NCBI GenBank assembly: GCA_026129465.1
Contig: JAHCIA010000001.1
Span: 3,011,503 to 3,075,502 of the forward strand
DNA from: Flavobacteriales bacterium
GTDB lineage: Bacteria > Bacteroidota > Bacteroidia > Flavobacteriales_F > PHOS-HE28
Direction: 5' to 3'
DNA: 64,000 nucleotides
The position numbers were made by a program, and so were the translations under genes. How positions within the stretch are numbered: the first letter of the stretch is position 1; every line of letters begins with the position of its first letter. This document shows positions 52,829 through 64,000 of this stretch, one piece after another. The notes under the pieces are model-generated. The model had not been told where the DNA came from. It did not search any database and saw only the letters and a list, made by a program, of their open reading frames with translations.

Positions 52829-52861
52829 GCCTCATCCGGTAACAACGGGTGGGGCTTTTTT
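52829..52861 (+). terminator. Intrinsic terminator of the SAM riboswitch
   Basis: GCCTCATCCG (52829-52838) pairs with CGGGTGGGGC (52846-52855) over a 7-base loop and is followed by six T residues, ending 10 bases before the metH ATG. This is the riboswitch expression platform. Confidence 0.85.
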
Positions 52862-52871
52862 ATGACCTGGA

Positions 52872-53873
52872 ATGAAGACGATCGAACAACTCGCAGCAGA
52901 ACGGATCCTGGTGTTGGACGGCGCCATGGGCACCATGATCCAGAAGCTCGGCCTCACCGAGGCGGACTTCCATCCGAAGGGCATGGAGGACCACAAGATC
53001 CTGCTCAAGGGCAACAACGAACTGCTCTCGCTCTCACGCCCCGAGGCCATACGGAAGATCCACGAGCAATACCTCGCGGCCGGTGCGGACATCGTGGAGA
53101 CCAACACCTTCAGCGCCACCAGCATCGCACAAGCGGAGCATGAGTGCAGTCACCTGGCGCGCGAGATGAACCTTGCATCGGTGCGCTTGGCGAAGGAGGC
53201 CTGCGCCAAATACACCGCCATGGACCCCGGCAAGCCGCGCTTCGTGGCCGGTGCCATCGGGCCCATGAACAAGACCGCCTCGCTCAGCCCCGATGTGAAC
53301 GACCCCGGCTTCCGCGCCGTCACCTTCGATCAACTTGTGGCCGCTTACAAGGAGCAGGTGGAGGCCCTGCTCGACGGCGGCGTGGACATCCTGCTGGTGG
53401 AGACCATCTTCGACACGCTCAACGCCAAGGCCGCCTTCTACGCCATCGACGAGGTGTTCGAGGAGCGGGGCACCCGCGTGCCGCTCATGTGCAGCGTCAC
53501 CATCACCGATGCCAGCGGGCGCACCTTGAGCGGCCAGACCATCGAGGCCTTTCTGATCAGCATGCAACACGTGCCGCTCTTCAGCATGGGCCTCAACTGC
53601 GCGCTGGGTGCGGCCCAGATGCGCCCCTACCTGGAGGCGATCGCCGACCATGCACCCTGCCGCGTGAGCATCTACCCCAACGCCGGCCTGCCCGACCAGA
53701 TGGGCGAGTACCGCGAAACGCCCGAGGTCACCGCCCGCCTCGTGGGCGAGTTCATGGCCAACGGCTGGGTGAACGTGGTGGGCGGGTGCTGCGGGACGAC
53801 GCCGGAGCATATCGCGGCGTTGGCGAAGGAGGCGGCGAAGTACGCGCCGCGTCAACTTCCTGTTCTAGCGTGA
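52872..53873 (+). CDS. metH: Methionine synthase, homocysteine-binding subunit
   Basis: 333 residues comprising only the N-terminal homocysteine S-methyltransferase barrel of cobalamin-dependent methionine synthase. Motifs: [29 protein letters not shown], and zinc cysteines in [10 protein letters not shown] and [13 protein letters not shown]. In E. coli MetH these 330 residues are fused to the remaining domains; here they form a separate gene with the rest at 53917, a split common in Bacteroidota. Controlled by the SAM riboswitch directly upstream. Confidence 0.95.
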   Translation: MKTIEQLAAERILVLDGAMGTMIQKLGLTEADFHPKGMEDHKILLKGNNELLSLSRPEAIRKIHEQYLAAGADIVETNTFSATSIAQAEHECSHLAREMNLASVRLAKEACAKYTAMDPGKPRFVAGAIGPMNKTASLSPDVNDPGFRAVTFDQLVAAYKEQVEALLDGGVDILLVETIFDTLNAKAAFYAIDEVFEERGTRVPLMCSVTITDASGRTLSGQTIEAFLISMQHVPLFSMGLNCALGAAQMRPYLEAIADHAPCRVSIYPNAGLPDQMGEYRETPEVTARLVGEFMANGWVNVVGGCCGTTPEHIAALAKEAAKYAPRQLPVLA

Positions 53874-53916
53874 TCGTGATCATCTCATTGTCCGATCGTC
53901 TGATCATCTGATCGAC
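53874..53916. repeat. Degenerate TGATC/CGATC words between the two metH genes
   Basis: The 43-base spacer is built from repeated GTGATC, TGATCATCT, CCGATCGTC and TGATCATCTGATCG words, many of them self-complementary (TGATCA, CGATCG). Its style recalls the cysD-cysN and gmd-fcl spacers. Confidence 0.5.
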
Positions 53917-56607
<2,691 letters not shown>

Positions 56608-56633
56608 GGCCCCGCCGTGCGTATCGACCGCCC

Positions 56634-57869
56634 GTGCGAGTATCCGTATTCCATGCCGCATCGCTGCTCATTCTCCTGCCCGCCCAGCTCTGGGCGCAGG
56701 GGCAGGTGTCTCCCGGCCTGACCCAGGCCAATGGGGATTGCACCGGCGCGATCGCCATCACCGACTCCATCTTCCGCCAGCCCCAGGCCGTGCGAGGCTT
56801 CGGCAACAAGCTCGAGATCAAGGAGAACCCCAGCGACCACAAGCAATGGTTCGAGCGGGAACACCATACCACTTGGTACACTTTCCGGTCACCGGTCACC
56901 ACCACGCTCACTTTCGACATCATACCGGACAACATCGAGGACGACATCGACTTTCTGGTCTTTGAAGGAGCCATCCCCGGCATTTGCGACAAGATCGCCA
57001 GCAAGCAGGTGACGCCCGTCCGCAGCAACATTTCGCGCAACGACAAGGGCGACGGTTCCCGCTGCGGACTGCGCAAGGATGCACCGGACGCTTATGTGCG
57101 CAGCGGGGTGGGCAGCAGTTGGAGCCGTGCCCTTGAGGTGCAGCAGGGCGACCTGTTCTACCTGGTGGTCGACTACCAGAACCGTCCACTGGCCGGCTAC
57201 ACCATCCATTTCCACTACGATCCACCACCCCCGCCCGAAGTGGAGGAGAAGGTCAAGCCCAAGCAGAAGCTGGAGGTCGCGATCCTGGACGCGGCCACAG
57301 GCAAGCCCGTGGAGGCGAACATCACCATCGATGGGATGGTCTTCGACAAGGTGGTGGAGGGCAGGGGGAAGAGCCGCTATGAGTACGAGATGGACGTGTA
57401 CCGCAACCTGCGCATCGGATGTGTGCGCAAGGGCTACATGTTCACCAGCATGAAGGTGAAGGGCACTTCCGATCCCGTGGTGAGCGTGGAGGTGAAGCTC
57501 ACGCCCATCGCCCCGGGTGAAAAAGTGGTCCTGGACGACATCCGTTTCGTGGGCAACGACACCAAGGTGATGCGCCAGAGCGAATCATCACTCCTGATGC
57601 TGTTGCAGTTCATGACGGAGAATCCGAATGTGCGCATCGAGATCCAGGGCCATGTGAACGGGCCCACCTTCAAGAACAAGAAGGAGTTCATCGACCTGAG
57701 CACCGAGCGGGCCAAGACGGTGTACGACTTCCTCATCGTGAACGACATCGGTCCGCGCCGCCTGGGCTACGTGGGCCTGGGCAACAGCCAGATGCTCTAC
57801 CCGGAGCCCAAGAACAAGGAACAAAGCGAGGCCAACCGCCGGGTGGAGATCAAGGTGCTGGGGATGTGA
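56634..57869 (+). CDS. OmpA family outer membrane protein
   Basis: 411 residues from the GTG at 56634, which opens signal MRVSVFHAASLLILLPAQL and WAQ. An N-terminal beta-sandwich domain (about residues 25-200; TTWYTFRSPVTTTLTFDII) resembles the extracellular-type domain seen in Bacteroidota OmpA fusions; a proline linker (PPPPPEVEEK) and a carboxypeptidase-regulatory-like strand domain follow. The C-terminal OmpA/MotB peptidoglycan-binding domain has ENPNVRIEIQGHVNG, LSTERAKTVYDFLIVNDI and RRLGYVGLGN, ending NRRVEIKVLGM. Likely anchors the outer membrane to the wall. Confidence 0.88.
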   Translation: MRVSVFHAASLLILLPAQLWAQGQVSPGLTQANGDCTGAIAITDSIFRQPQAVRGFGNKLEIKENPSDHKQWFEREHHTTWYTFRSPVTTTLTFDIIPDNIEDDIDFLVFEGAIPGICDKIASKQVTPVRSNISRNDKGDGSRCGLRKDAPDAYVRSGVGSSWSRALEVQQGDLFYLVVDYQNRPLAGYTIHFHYDPPPPPEVEEKVKPKQKLEVAILDAATGKPVEANITIDGMVFDKVVEGRGKSRYEYEMDVYRNLRIGCVRKGYMFTSMKVKGTSDPVVSVEVKLTPIAPGEKVVLDDIRFVGNDTKVMRQSESSLLMLLQFMTENPNVRIEIQGHVNGPTFKNKKEFIDLSTERAKTVYDFLIVNDIGPRRLGYVGLGNSQMLYPEPKNKEQSEANRRVEIKVLGM

Positions 57870-57940
57870 GCCCCGGTGCGCCTTCCGCCCCGTCCTTCCG
57901 CCGCTCATCACAAGCCGTCCCTCCTGCCGGGGCACCCCGG

Positions 57941-57948
57941 TAGTTTTG
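57941..57948 (+). promoter_or_regulatory. -7 box of the TolC-family gene
   Basis: TAGTTTTG, exact match, 49 bases ahead of the ATG at 57998. Confidence 0.45.
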
Positions 57949-57997
57949 CCTTGCCCACGTTCCGGCCTGCGGCCTGCAAGGGCGAACCTATCCCGAC

Positions 57998-59416
57998 ATG
58001 CGCATCCTTCCCATCACGGTCGCCGCGGCCCTTGCGTCGTCGCTTTCCGCCCAGCAATACCTCACCCTCCAACAGTGCATCCAGCGCGCGGAGGAGAAGA
58101 ACCTCATGGTGATCAACGCGTTGCTCGATGAGGAGATCTCCCAGGCGGCGCGCAGCCAGGCGAAATGGGACCTCGCGCCCGACCTCAACGGCTTCGCTTC
58201 GCACTCCTACAACTTCGGCCGGGTGGTGGACCGCTTCACCAACACCTTCGCCAACGACCGCGTGCGCAGCAACAACTTCTTCCTCAGCGCCAACGTGGGG
58301 CTATACGAAGGTGGGCGCAAGATGAACCGCATACGGCAATCGGAGCTGGATGTGCAGACCGCGGAACAGGCCCGCGAGGCCATGCTGAACGATGTGCGGC
58401 TGGAGGTGACACAGGCCTTTCTGGATGTGCTGGGTCTGCGGGAGCGGATCAAGGCCGGTGAGGCGCAGGTGGCCAACACGCAGGAGCAGATCGTCTTCAC
58501 ACAGGCCCTGGTGGAAGCCGGTCGCATGCCGCAGGCGGAACTGTTGACACTGCGTGCGCAGCTGGCCCAGGAGGAATTGCAGTTGACCGATGTCACCAAC
58601 CAGCATGACCAGCGCCTGCTGGCGCTGGGCCGCACCATGCAGATGCAGCTGAACGAGTTGGTGCGCTTCGACATCCAGGCGCCTGACATCAACGGACTGC
58701 GCATCGTGGAACCCGCGGCCGGCGCGGAGGAGGTGCTGGAGGCCACGCTGAAGACCAACCCCAGCTACGCGCAGGCCGAGCGGACGATGCGGAGTGCTGA
58801 GAAAGGGATCGATATCGCCAGGGCGGACCATTTGCCATCACTCTTCCTCGGCGCTTCCGTGGGAACAGGCTATTCGGGCCTCAACCGCCGTGTGGTGGGC
58901 GAGCCCATCATCGGAAGCCCGCAGGCCATCGGCTTCACAGCGGGCGGCGAGACCGTCTTCGCACCGAACATCGGCTTCAACACCGAGCTCACGCCCTTCG
59001 GTAGCCAACTGGACCAGAACCTCAACGAGACCGTGGGCCTGCAGTTGAACATCCCCATCTTCAACAACATGCGCATCCGCACCAACGTGGCCCAGGCCCG
59101 GATACGGCATGAACAGGCGCGCAACCGCATGACCATGGTACGCGACGACCTGCAGCGCAACGTGGTGGACGCCTTGGTGATGCAACGCAGCGCCTACCGC
59201 CAATACCTCGCTGCGGATCGCGCCGTGGAGGCCGGCACCCTGGCCTTGGAATACGCCCAGGAGCGATTCAACGCGGGCGCCATCACCTCCATAGAACTCA
59301 TGGCCTCCAAGACCCAGCTCAACCGCAATACCGCCGAGCTGATCAACGCCAAGTACCAGTACCTGATGGCCAGCAAGTACCTGGATATCCTGCAGGGGAT
59401 ACCGGTGGCATTGTAG
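57998..59416 (+). CDS. TolC family outer membrane efflux channel protein
   Basis: 472 residues with signal MRILPITVAAALASSLSAQ, followed by YLTLQQCIQRAEEKNL, the usual TolC start, two long coiled-coil regions with heptad-like AREAMLNDVRLEVTQAFLDVL and LALEYAQERFNAGAITSIELM, and repeated barrel strands. It should form the outer channel of a tripartite exporter. The neighbouring inner-membrane pump is not in the window, so the substrate is unknown; the following TetR gene need not regulate it. Confidence 0.92.
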   Translation: MRILPITVAAALASSLSAQQYLTLQQCIQRAEEKNLMVINALLDEEISQAARSQAKWDLAPDLNGFASHSYNFGRVVDRFTNTFANDRVRSNNFFLSANVGLYEGGRKMNRIRQSELDVQTAEQAREAMLNDVRLEVTQAFLDVLGLRERIKAGEAQVANTQEQIVFTQALVEAGRMPQAELLTLRAQLAQEELQLTDVTNQHDQRLLALGRTMQMQLNELVRFDIQAPDINGLRIVEPAAGAEEVLEATLKTNPSYAQAERTMRSAEKGIDIARADHLPSLFLGASVGTGYSGLNRRVVGEPIIGSPQAIGFTAGGETVFAPNIGFNTELTPFGSQLDQNLNETVGLQLNIPIFNNMRIRTNVAQARIRHEQARNRMTMVRDDLQRNVVDALVMQRSAYRQYLAADRAVEAGTLALEYAQERFNAGAITSIELMASKTQLNRNTAELINAKYQYLMASKYLDILQGIPVAL

Positions 59417-59460
59417 CGCCTGCTCGTCGGGCGCAGCAACAGAACGCCTGATGTCGCGTA

Positions 59461-59500
59461 TTAGTCAATATCGACTAACTTTGTTGTCGATATTGACTAA
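59461..59500 (+). promoter_or_regulatory. Double operator around the tetR-carboxylase promoter
   Basis: Perfect 15-base arms TTAGTCAATATCGAC (59461-59475) and GTCGATATTGACTAA (59486-59500) flank a 10-base spacer holding the exact -7 box TAACTTTG (59476-59483). Each half also reads as its own palindrome (TTAGTC...GACTAA), so two repressor dimers could bind side by side. The TetR start codon is 7 bases downstream. Confidence 0.8.
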
Positions 59501-59506
59501 GCGCCC

Positions 59507-60169
59507 ATGCCCCGCGATACCAAGGAACTCATCCTCGACAAGGCCAAGGAGGTCTTCAATGTACGCGGCTATGACGCCGTGACGCTGCACGAACTGGCCG
59601 CCGAGCTCGACATGAGCCGCGGCAACCTGGCCTACCATTACAAGGACAAGGACCTGCTGCTGGAGGCCATCGTGGCCGAGATGTGGGAGCGCATAGAGGA
59701 GGACCGCCGCAAGTTCCGGCCCTTCCCCAGCTTCGAGAACCTGCACAACGAGGTACAACTCTACTACAAGTACCAGCAGGAGTACGCCTTTCTCTTCCTG
59801 AACCCGCTCCTGCTGAACCACCCGGCGGTGCAGGCGCGGTTCCGCGAGATGACGCGCAAGACCATCGCCGACAACGAGGCCTCCCTCGCCTTCGCCATCA
59901 AGAACGGCACGCTGAAGCCTGAGCCGGTGCCGGGCTTATACCACAACATCGCCTTCATCACCTGGATGCTCGCGTTCTACTGGCTCTCCCAGCAACTGAT
60001 CCGCGGTGAGCGCACCCGTGAGGATGGTGAGAAGGTGATCTGGAGCCAGCTGATACCGCACCTCACCGCCAAGGGCCTCAAGGACTTCAAGGCCTTCTTC
60101 GGCGAGGACTACTTCAACAACCTCGGTGAGCCGCTCCGCATGGAGACCGCGCACACCTTCACCTTCTGA
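59507..60169 (+). CDS. TetR/AcrR family transcriptional regulator
   Basis: 220 residues. The N-terminal helix-turn-helix reads ILDKAKEVFNVRGYDAVTLHELA and DMSRGNLAYHYKDKDLLLEA; the C-terminal ligand domain is Bacteroidota-type (YKYQQEYAFLFLNPLLLNH). It lies 3 bases before the carboxylase gene and directly after a strong palindromic operator, so it most likely represses itself and the acyl-CoA carboxylase genes in response to a CoA ester or related metabolite. Confidence 0.92.
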   Translation: MPRDTKELILDKAKEVFNVRGYDAVTLHELAAELDMSRGNLAYHYKDKDLLLEAIVAEMWERIEEDRRKFRPFPSFENLHNEVQLYYKYQQEYAFLFLNPLLLNHPAVQARFREMTRKTIADNEASLAFAIKNGTLKPEPVPGLYHNIAFITWMLAFYWLSQQLIRGERTREDGEKVIWSQLIPHLTAKGLKDFKAFFGEDYFNNLGEPLRMETAHTFTF

Positions 60170-60172
60170 TCC

Positions 60173-61774
60173 ATGGCCGTTCTGCAAAGCAACGTGAACA
60201 CCGCCGCCGAAAGCGCCCGCGCCAACCGCGCGGAGATGATGAAGCTGCTGGAGAAGCTCGGCGGCCACATGGAGGAGAGCCGCTTCCAGGGAAAGCCCGA
60301 GACCTTGGAGAAAGCCCGCAAACGCGGCAAGCTCCTGGCCCGCGAACGCATCGAACTGCTGCTGGACCGCGACAGCCCCTTCCTCGAACTCCTGCCTTTG
60401 GCAGGCATGAGCGTGAAGGGCGGCTTCGGCGCGGGCGGCACCAATGTCAGCGGCATCGGCATCGTGCAGGGCAAGTTGTGCATGATCAACGCCAACGTGG
60501 GTACACGCAAGGGCGGCTCGGTGGACCAAGCCACGCTGCTGAAGGCGCTGCGCATCGGCAAGATCACCGAGGAGAACCGCCTGCCCACCATCAACATGGT
60601 GGAGAGCGGCGGCGCCAACCTCACCGACCAGGACAAGGTGTTCAACTACGGCGGCGAGACCTTCCGCCAGATCACCCAGCGAAGCAAGATGGGCATGACG
60701 ACGATCGCTGTCGTCTTCGGGAACGCCACGGCCGGCGGCGCATATGTGCCCGGCATGAGCGACTTCTCCATCTTCCAGAAGAAGGCCGCCAAGGTCTTCC
60801 TGGCCGGTCCGCCGCTGGTGAAGATGGCCACCAACGAGGAGAGCACCGACGAGGAATTGGGCGGCGCCGAGATGCACAGCCGCGTATCGGGTGTGAGCGA
60901 CTACCTCGCCGAGGACGAACTGGACGGCATCCGCATCGCACGCGAGCTGATGCAATGGGTGAAGGTGGAGCGACCGCACCTGGTGCCACAAGGTCCCATC
61001 GCCGAACCGAAGTTCGATCCCGAGGAGATCCTCGATGTGGTGCCCGCCAATGTGAAGACGCCCTTCGATGTGCGTGAGCTGATCATGCGTGTGGTGGACG
61101 GCAGCGAGTTCACCGAGTTCAAGCCCGAGTACGGCGGCACCATGGTCTGCGGCTGGGCAAGGATCCACGGCTATCCCGTGGGTATCCTGGCGAACAACGG
61201 TGTCATCTTCAGCGAGAGCGCCAACAAGGGCACGCAGTTCATCCAGCTCAGCAACAAGAACGACATCCCACTGCTCTTCCTGCACAATACCACCGGCTAC
61301 ATGGTGGGCAAGGAGTACGAGGAGGGCGGTATCATCAAGCACGGCGCCAAGCTGATCAACGCGGTCAGCAACAGCGAAGTGCCGCACCTCGCGCTGATGA
61401 TCGGCAGCAGCTACGGCGCCGGCAACTATGGCATGAACGGCCGCAGCTACCACCCGCGCTTCCTCTTCGCCTACCCGAACAGCAAGATCGGCGTGATGGG
61501 CAGCGAGCAGATGGCCGGTGTGATGGAGATCATCCAGCGCCAGAGCGCCGCTGCTGCAGGCAAGGAGTACGACGAGCAGCAGGGCGCGATGATCAAGGCC
61601 ATGCTGATCCAGGAGGCGGAGAAGAAGGCCAACGCGTGGCACAGCACCAGCGAATTGTGGGACGATGGCATCATCGACCCGCGCGAGACGCGCAATTACC
61701 TCGGCATGGCGCTGGCCATCGTCTACAACAGTCCCATCAAAGGCACGGAAGGCTACGGCGTATTCCGCATGTGA
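60173..61774 (+). CDS. Acyl-CoA carboxylase carboxyltransferase (beta) subunit
   Basis: 533 residues of the biotin-dependent carboxyltransferase family. Signatures: RKRGKLLARERIELLLD, ANLTDQDKVFNYGGETFRQI, NATAGGAYVPGMSDF and LFLHNTTGYMVGKEYEEGGI, with SYGAGNYGMNGRSYHPRF near the end. The GAGNYGM and GYMVG segments and the length fit the methylcrotonyl-CoA type better than propionyl-CoA, but the substrate is not certain. It transfers CO2 from carboxybiotin carried by the 62036 subunit. Confidence 0.93.
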   Translation: MAVLQSNVNTAAESARANRAEMMKLLEKLGGHMEESRFQGKPETLEKARKRGKLLARERIELLLDRDSPFLELLPLAGMSVKGGFGAGGTNVSGIGIVQGKLCMINANVGTRKGGSVDQATLLKALRIGKITEENRLPTINMVESGGANLTDQDKVFNYGGETFRQITQRSKMGMTTIAVVFGNATAGGAYVPGMSDFSIFQKKAAKVFLAGPPLVKMATNEESTDEELGGAEMHSRVSGVSDYLAEDELDGIRIARELMQWVKVERPHLVPQGPIAEPKFDPEEILDVVPANVKTPFDVRELIMRVVDGSEFTEFKPEYGGTMVCGWARIHGYPVGILANNGVIFSESANKGTQFIQLSNKNDIPLLFLHNTTGYMVGKEYEEGGIIKHGAKLINAVSNSEVPHLALMIGSSYGAGNYGMNGRSYHPRFLFAYPNSKIGVMGSEQMAGVMEIIQRQSAAAAGKEYDEQQGAMIKAMLIQEAEKKANAWHSTSELWDDGIIDPRETRNYLGMALAIVYNSPIKGTEGYGVFRM

Positions 61775-61850
61775 TCAAGGAACATCCATGAACACGGCGC
61801 GATACGAAGAAGTGAGGGAGGTCCTGGCAAAGGAGGGGGAGCAACGGCTG

Positions 61851-62015
61851 CGACCCCTTCAGGGTCGTGGTCCGGTCGCCTGCACATTCTCAACAAGCTG
61901 TGACCCCTCCGGGGTCATTCCTCCAATGGCGTGCTTTCTGACCCCGAAGGGGTCACAGCCTGTAGCCCGCAGGGCGTTTGAGGGCAGTAGTGTATTTCCG
62001 ACCCCGAAGGGGTCG
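61851..62015. repeat. Four GACCCC...GGGGTC hairpins between carboxylase genes
   Basis: Stem-loops at 61851-61867 (CGACCC/GGGTCG), 61901-61917 (TGACCCC/GGGGTCA), 61939-61955 (TGACCCCGAAGGGGTCA) and 61999-62015 (CGACCCCGAAGGGGTCG). The spacer 61775-62035 holds nothing else convincing; a short ATG frame at 61788 runs through the repeats and is not called. Confidence 0.8.
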
Positions 62016-62035
62016 TAGCCGATGGACCACAACAC

Positions 62036-64000
62036 ATGTTTCGCATGACCCCGCGCGTCATCAACGCCATCCTCATCGCCAACCGGGGCGAGATCGCCAG
62101 CCGCGTCATCCGCACCTGCCGGAAGATGGGCATCAAGGCCATCGCGGTGTACAGCGAGGCCGACCGCAATGCGCCCTTCGTGGCCCAGGCCGATGAAGCT
62201 GTGTTCCTCGGAGGCCATGCACCTGCCGAGAGCTACCTGGACATGGACAAGGTGATCGCGGCCGCCAAGGGTTGCGGCGCCGATGCCATCCACCCCGGCT
62301 ACGGCTTCCTCAGCGAGAACGCGGCCTTCGCGGAGCGCTGCGCGAAAGAGGGCATCGTATTCATCGGTCCGCACCCCGGCGCGATCGCCGCCATGGGCTC
62401 CAAGAGCGAGGCGAAGACCCTGATGATGAAGGCCGGTGTGCCCGTGGTCCCCGGCTACCAGGGCGAGGACCAAAGCACCGAACGCCTGATCAAGGAGGCC
62501 ACTGCGATGGGCTTTCCGGTACTGCTGAAAGCCGCTGCCGGTGGCGGCGGAAAGGGCATGCGCATCGTGCACGACGAAGCTGGCTTGAAGGCGGGCATCG
62601 ATGCCGCCAAACGCGAGGCGAAGAGCGCCTTCGGCGATGATGAGCTCATCGTGGAGAAGTACATCGCCAGCGGCCGCCACATCGAGTTCCAGATCTTCGG
62701 CGACCAGCACGGCAACGCCATCCACCTGTTGGAGCGCGAGTGTACCATCCAGCGTCGCTACCAGAAGGTGATCGAGGAAAGTCCTTCGCCGGTGATGGGG
62801 GAGGACCTGCGCCAACGCATGGGCGAAGTGGCCGTGAACGCCGCCAAGGCCCTGCGCTACGACAACGCCGGTACGGTGGAGTTCATCTACGACGACAGGA
62901 CCGGCGATTTCTACTTCCTGGAGGTGAACACCCGCCTGCAGGTGGAGCATCCTGTGACGGAGGAGATCACCGGGCTCGACCTGGTGCGCATGCAGATCGA
63001 ACGTGCGCAGGGCATGCCCTTGCGTGTGAAGCAGGAGGACATCCGTGGTAATGGCTACGCCATCGAATGTCGCTTGTACGCCGAGGACGCGGCCAACGAC
63101 TTCATGCCGGTGACCGGCACCGTGGAGCGCTTCAGCTGGCCTGCGGTGGATGGGCTGCGCATGGAATCGGCCGTGCAGAGCGGTTCCGCTATCAGCGTGC
63201 ACTACGATCCCATGATCGCCAAGGTGGTGGTGCATGGCGAGGACCGCGCCACGGCCCAGCGCAAGATGGCGTACGTGCTGCGCCAGTTGGTTTGTCTGGG
63301 TACCACCACCAACCAGCACTTCCTGCTGAAGCTGATGGAACACCCCGAGTTCCAGGCCGGGAAGTACGACACGCACTTCATCCGCGATCGCTTCGACCTC
63401 GCTTCGCTGGAAGCCACCGGGGAGCATTTGCAGCTCGCGGCCATCGCATCCATGTTGCACGGCTGGCACCAGCGCGAAGGTCAACGCACCTTGCTGCGAT
63501 CCCTGCCCAGCGGTTGGCGCAACAGCTTCTACGCCCACCAGCAGGTGGACTTCTTCCACGGCGACCAAACCCTTTCCGTAAAGTATCGTGCACTGAAGAA
63601 CAGCTTCGAGCTGCTGCTCGGCGAAAGCACGCACACCCTGAAACCGCAGGGCGTGTATGGCGACTTGGTCCGTTTCGAACTGGATGGCGTGCAGCACCGC
63701 ATGACCGTCGTCCGCCGGGGCATGGAGCGGTTCGTACACGGCGAGCGCACCGGTCCGCTGCGGCTGGTGGAGAAGGAGCGCTTCCCCGCCAAGGAGCGGG
63801 AGCGGGTGAAGGGTGGCTACACCGCACCGATCCCCTCGCAAGTAGTGAAGGTGCTGGTGGAGAAGGGCCAGTCCGTGAAGCCCGGTGATGGCCTGCTCGT
63901 CCTCAGCAGCATGAAGATGGAAAGCACCGTTTCCGCCGCCGAGGAAGGCGTGGTGGAGGAGGTGTTCGCTGCCGAGGGCAGCAGTGTGGAAGCGGGGGCG
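62036..64000 (+). CDS. Acyl-CoA carboxylase biotin carboxylase/carrier (alpha) subunit, 3' end beyond window
   Basis: Open from the ATG at 62036 (or 62045) to the window end. The biotin carboxylase part has AILIANRGEIASRVIRTCRK, IHPGYGFLSENAAFA, KAAAGGGGKGMRIV (ATP grasp), LLERECTIQRRYQKVIEESP and FLEVNTRLQVEHPVTEEI. Near the edge LSSMKMESTVSA supplies the biotinylated lysine of a carrier domain. This is the methylcrotonyl/propionyl-type alpha subunit that works with the 60173 carboxyltransferase, separated from it by 261 bases of hairpin repeats. Confidence 0.95.
   Translation, partial: MFRMTPRVINAILIANRGEIASRVIRTCRKMGIKAIAVYSEADRNAPFVAQADEAVFLGGHAPAESYLDMDKVIAAAKGCGADAIHPGYGFLSENAAFAERCAKEGIVFIGPHPGAIAAMGSKSEAKTLMMKAGVPVVPGYQGEDQSTERLIKEATAMGFPVLLKAAAGGGGKGMRIVHDEAGLKAGIDAAKREAKSAFGDDELIVEKYIASGRHIEFQIFGDQHGNAIHLLERECTIQRRYQKVIEESPSPVMGEDLRQRMGEVAVNAAKALRYDNAGTVEFIYDDRTGDFYFLEVNTRLQVEHPVTEEITGLDLVRMQIERAQGMPLRVKQEDIRGNGYAIECRLYAEDAANDFMPVTGTVERFSWPAVDGLRMESAVQSGSAISVHYDPMIAKVVVHGEDRATAQRKMAYVLRQLVCLGTTTNQHFLLKLMEHPEFQAGKYDTHFIRDRFDLASLEATGEHLQLAAIASMLHGWHQREGQRTLLRSLPSGWRNSFYAHQQVDFFHGDQTLSVKYRALKNSFELLLGESTHTLKPQGVYGDLVRFELDGVQHRMTVVRRGMERFVHGERTGPLRLVEKERFPAKERERVKGGYTAPIPSQVVKVLVEKGQSVKPGDGLLVLSSMKMESTVSAAEEGVVEEVFAAEGSSVEAGA

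Noticed and set aside
59936-61642. 568-codon minus-strand frame
   Set aside because: Antisense shadow of the carboxyltransferase gene.
61788-62018. ATG frame between the carboxylase genes
   Set aside because: Its translation passes through the four hairpin repeats (repeated TPKGS-like words), so it is an artefact of the repeats.

Overview
The window reads as chromosomal DNA of a GC-rich member of the Bacteroidota, most likely Flavobacteriales-like. The evidence is the type IX secretion system (T9SS) translocon protein SprA, several secreted proteins with Por-secretion-type C-terminal sorting domains, SprB repeats, a DUF4270 lipoprotein, Omp28 and DUF6029 proteins, RemB/Wzi-type barrels, and many upstream sites matching the Bacteroidota promoter -7 box TAnnTTTG. 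No rRNA, tRNA or CRISPR array is visible. All calls come from reading the sequence; no database search was run.

Layout. 1-2.1 kb (minus): DUF4270 lipoprotein (cut by the window edge) and a short glycogen-synthase-like protein. 2.1-11.8 kb (plus): panC, then an inserted block of three secreted proteins (the first frameshifted at a C10 tract), then panD, an LPG-synthase-like membrane protein, rfaE2 and radA. 11.8-16.5 kb (minus): Omp28, DUF6029, TlpA-like thioredoxin and a T9SS-exported thioredoxin-fold protein. 16.7-18.2 kb: a small secreted protein convergent with a sirtuin. 18.3-27.8 kb (plus): ruvA, sprA, gcvH, vanZ-like, tonB, closed by a terminator hairpin. 27.9-30.7 kb (minus): cysC-cysD-cysN sulfate activation.

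30.8-39.2 kb (plus): deoC and two aldehyde-dehydrogenase genes whose combined length and domain content look like a split ALDH16. They are separated by an accessory island holding an IS427-group insertion sequence, an Apea-like HEPN protein of visibly lower GC, paired hairpin repeats, a RelE/ParE-type toxin-antitoxin pair, DUF2200, a lipoprotein and a VOC protein. 39.3-48.1 kb (plus): Clp-fold serine protease, zinc ribbon, cysQ, gmd, fcl, and a MraY/WecA-type sugar-phosphate transferase flanked by two RemB/Wzi-like barrels, pointing to fucose-containing and perhaps sulfated surface polysaccharide.

48.1-52.6 kb (plus): heme O synthase and cytochrome oxidase assembly/subunit operon. 52.6-56.6 kb: SAM-I riboswitch with an intrinsic terminator controlling a methionine synthase split into two genes. 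56.6-59.4 kb: OmpA-family and TolC-family envelope proteins. 59.4-64 kb: TetR regulator with a double operator around its own promoter, then both subunits of a biotin-dependent acyl-CoA carboxylase, the second running off the window end.
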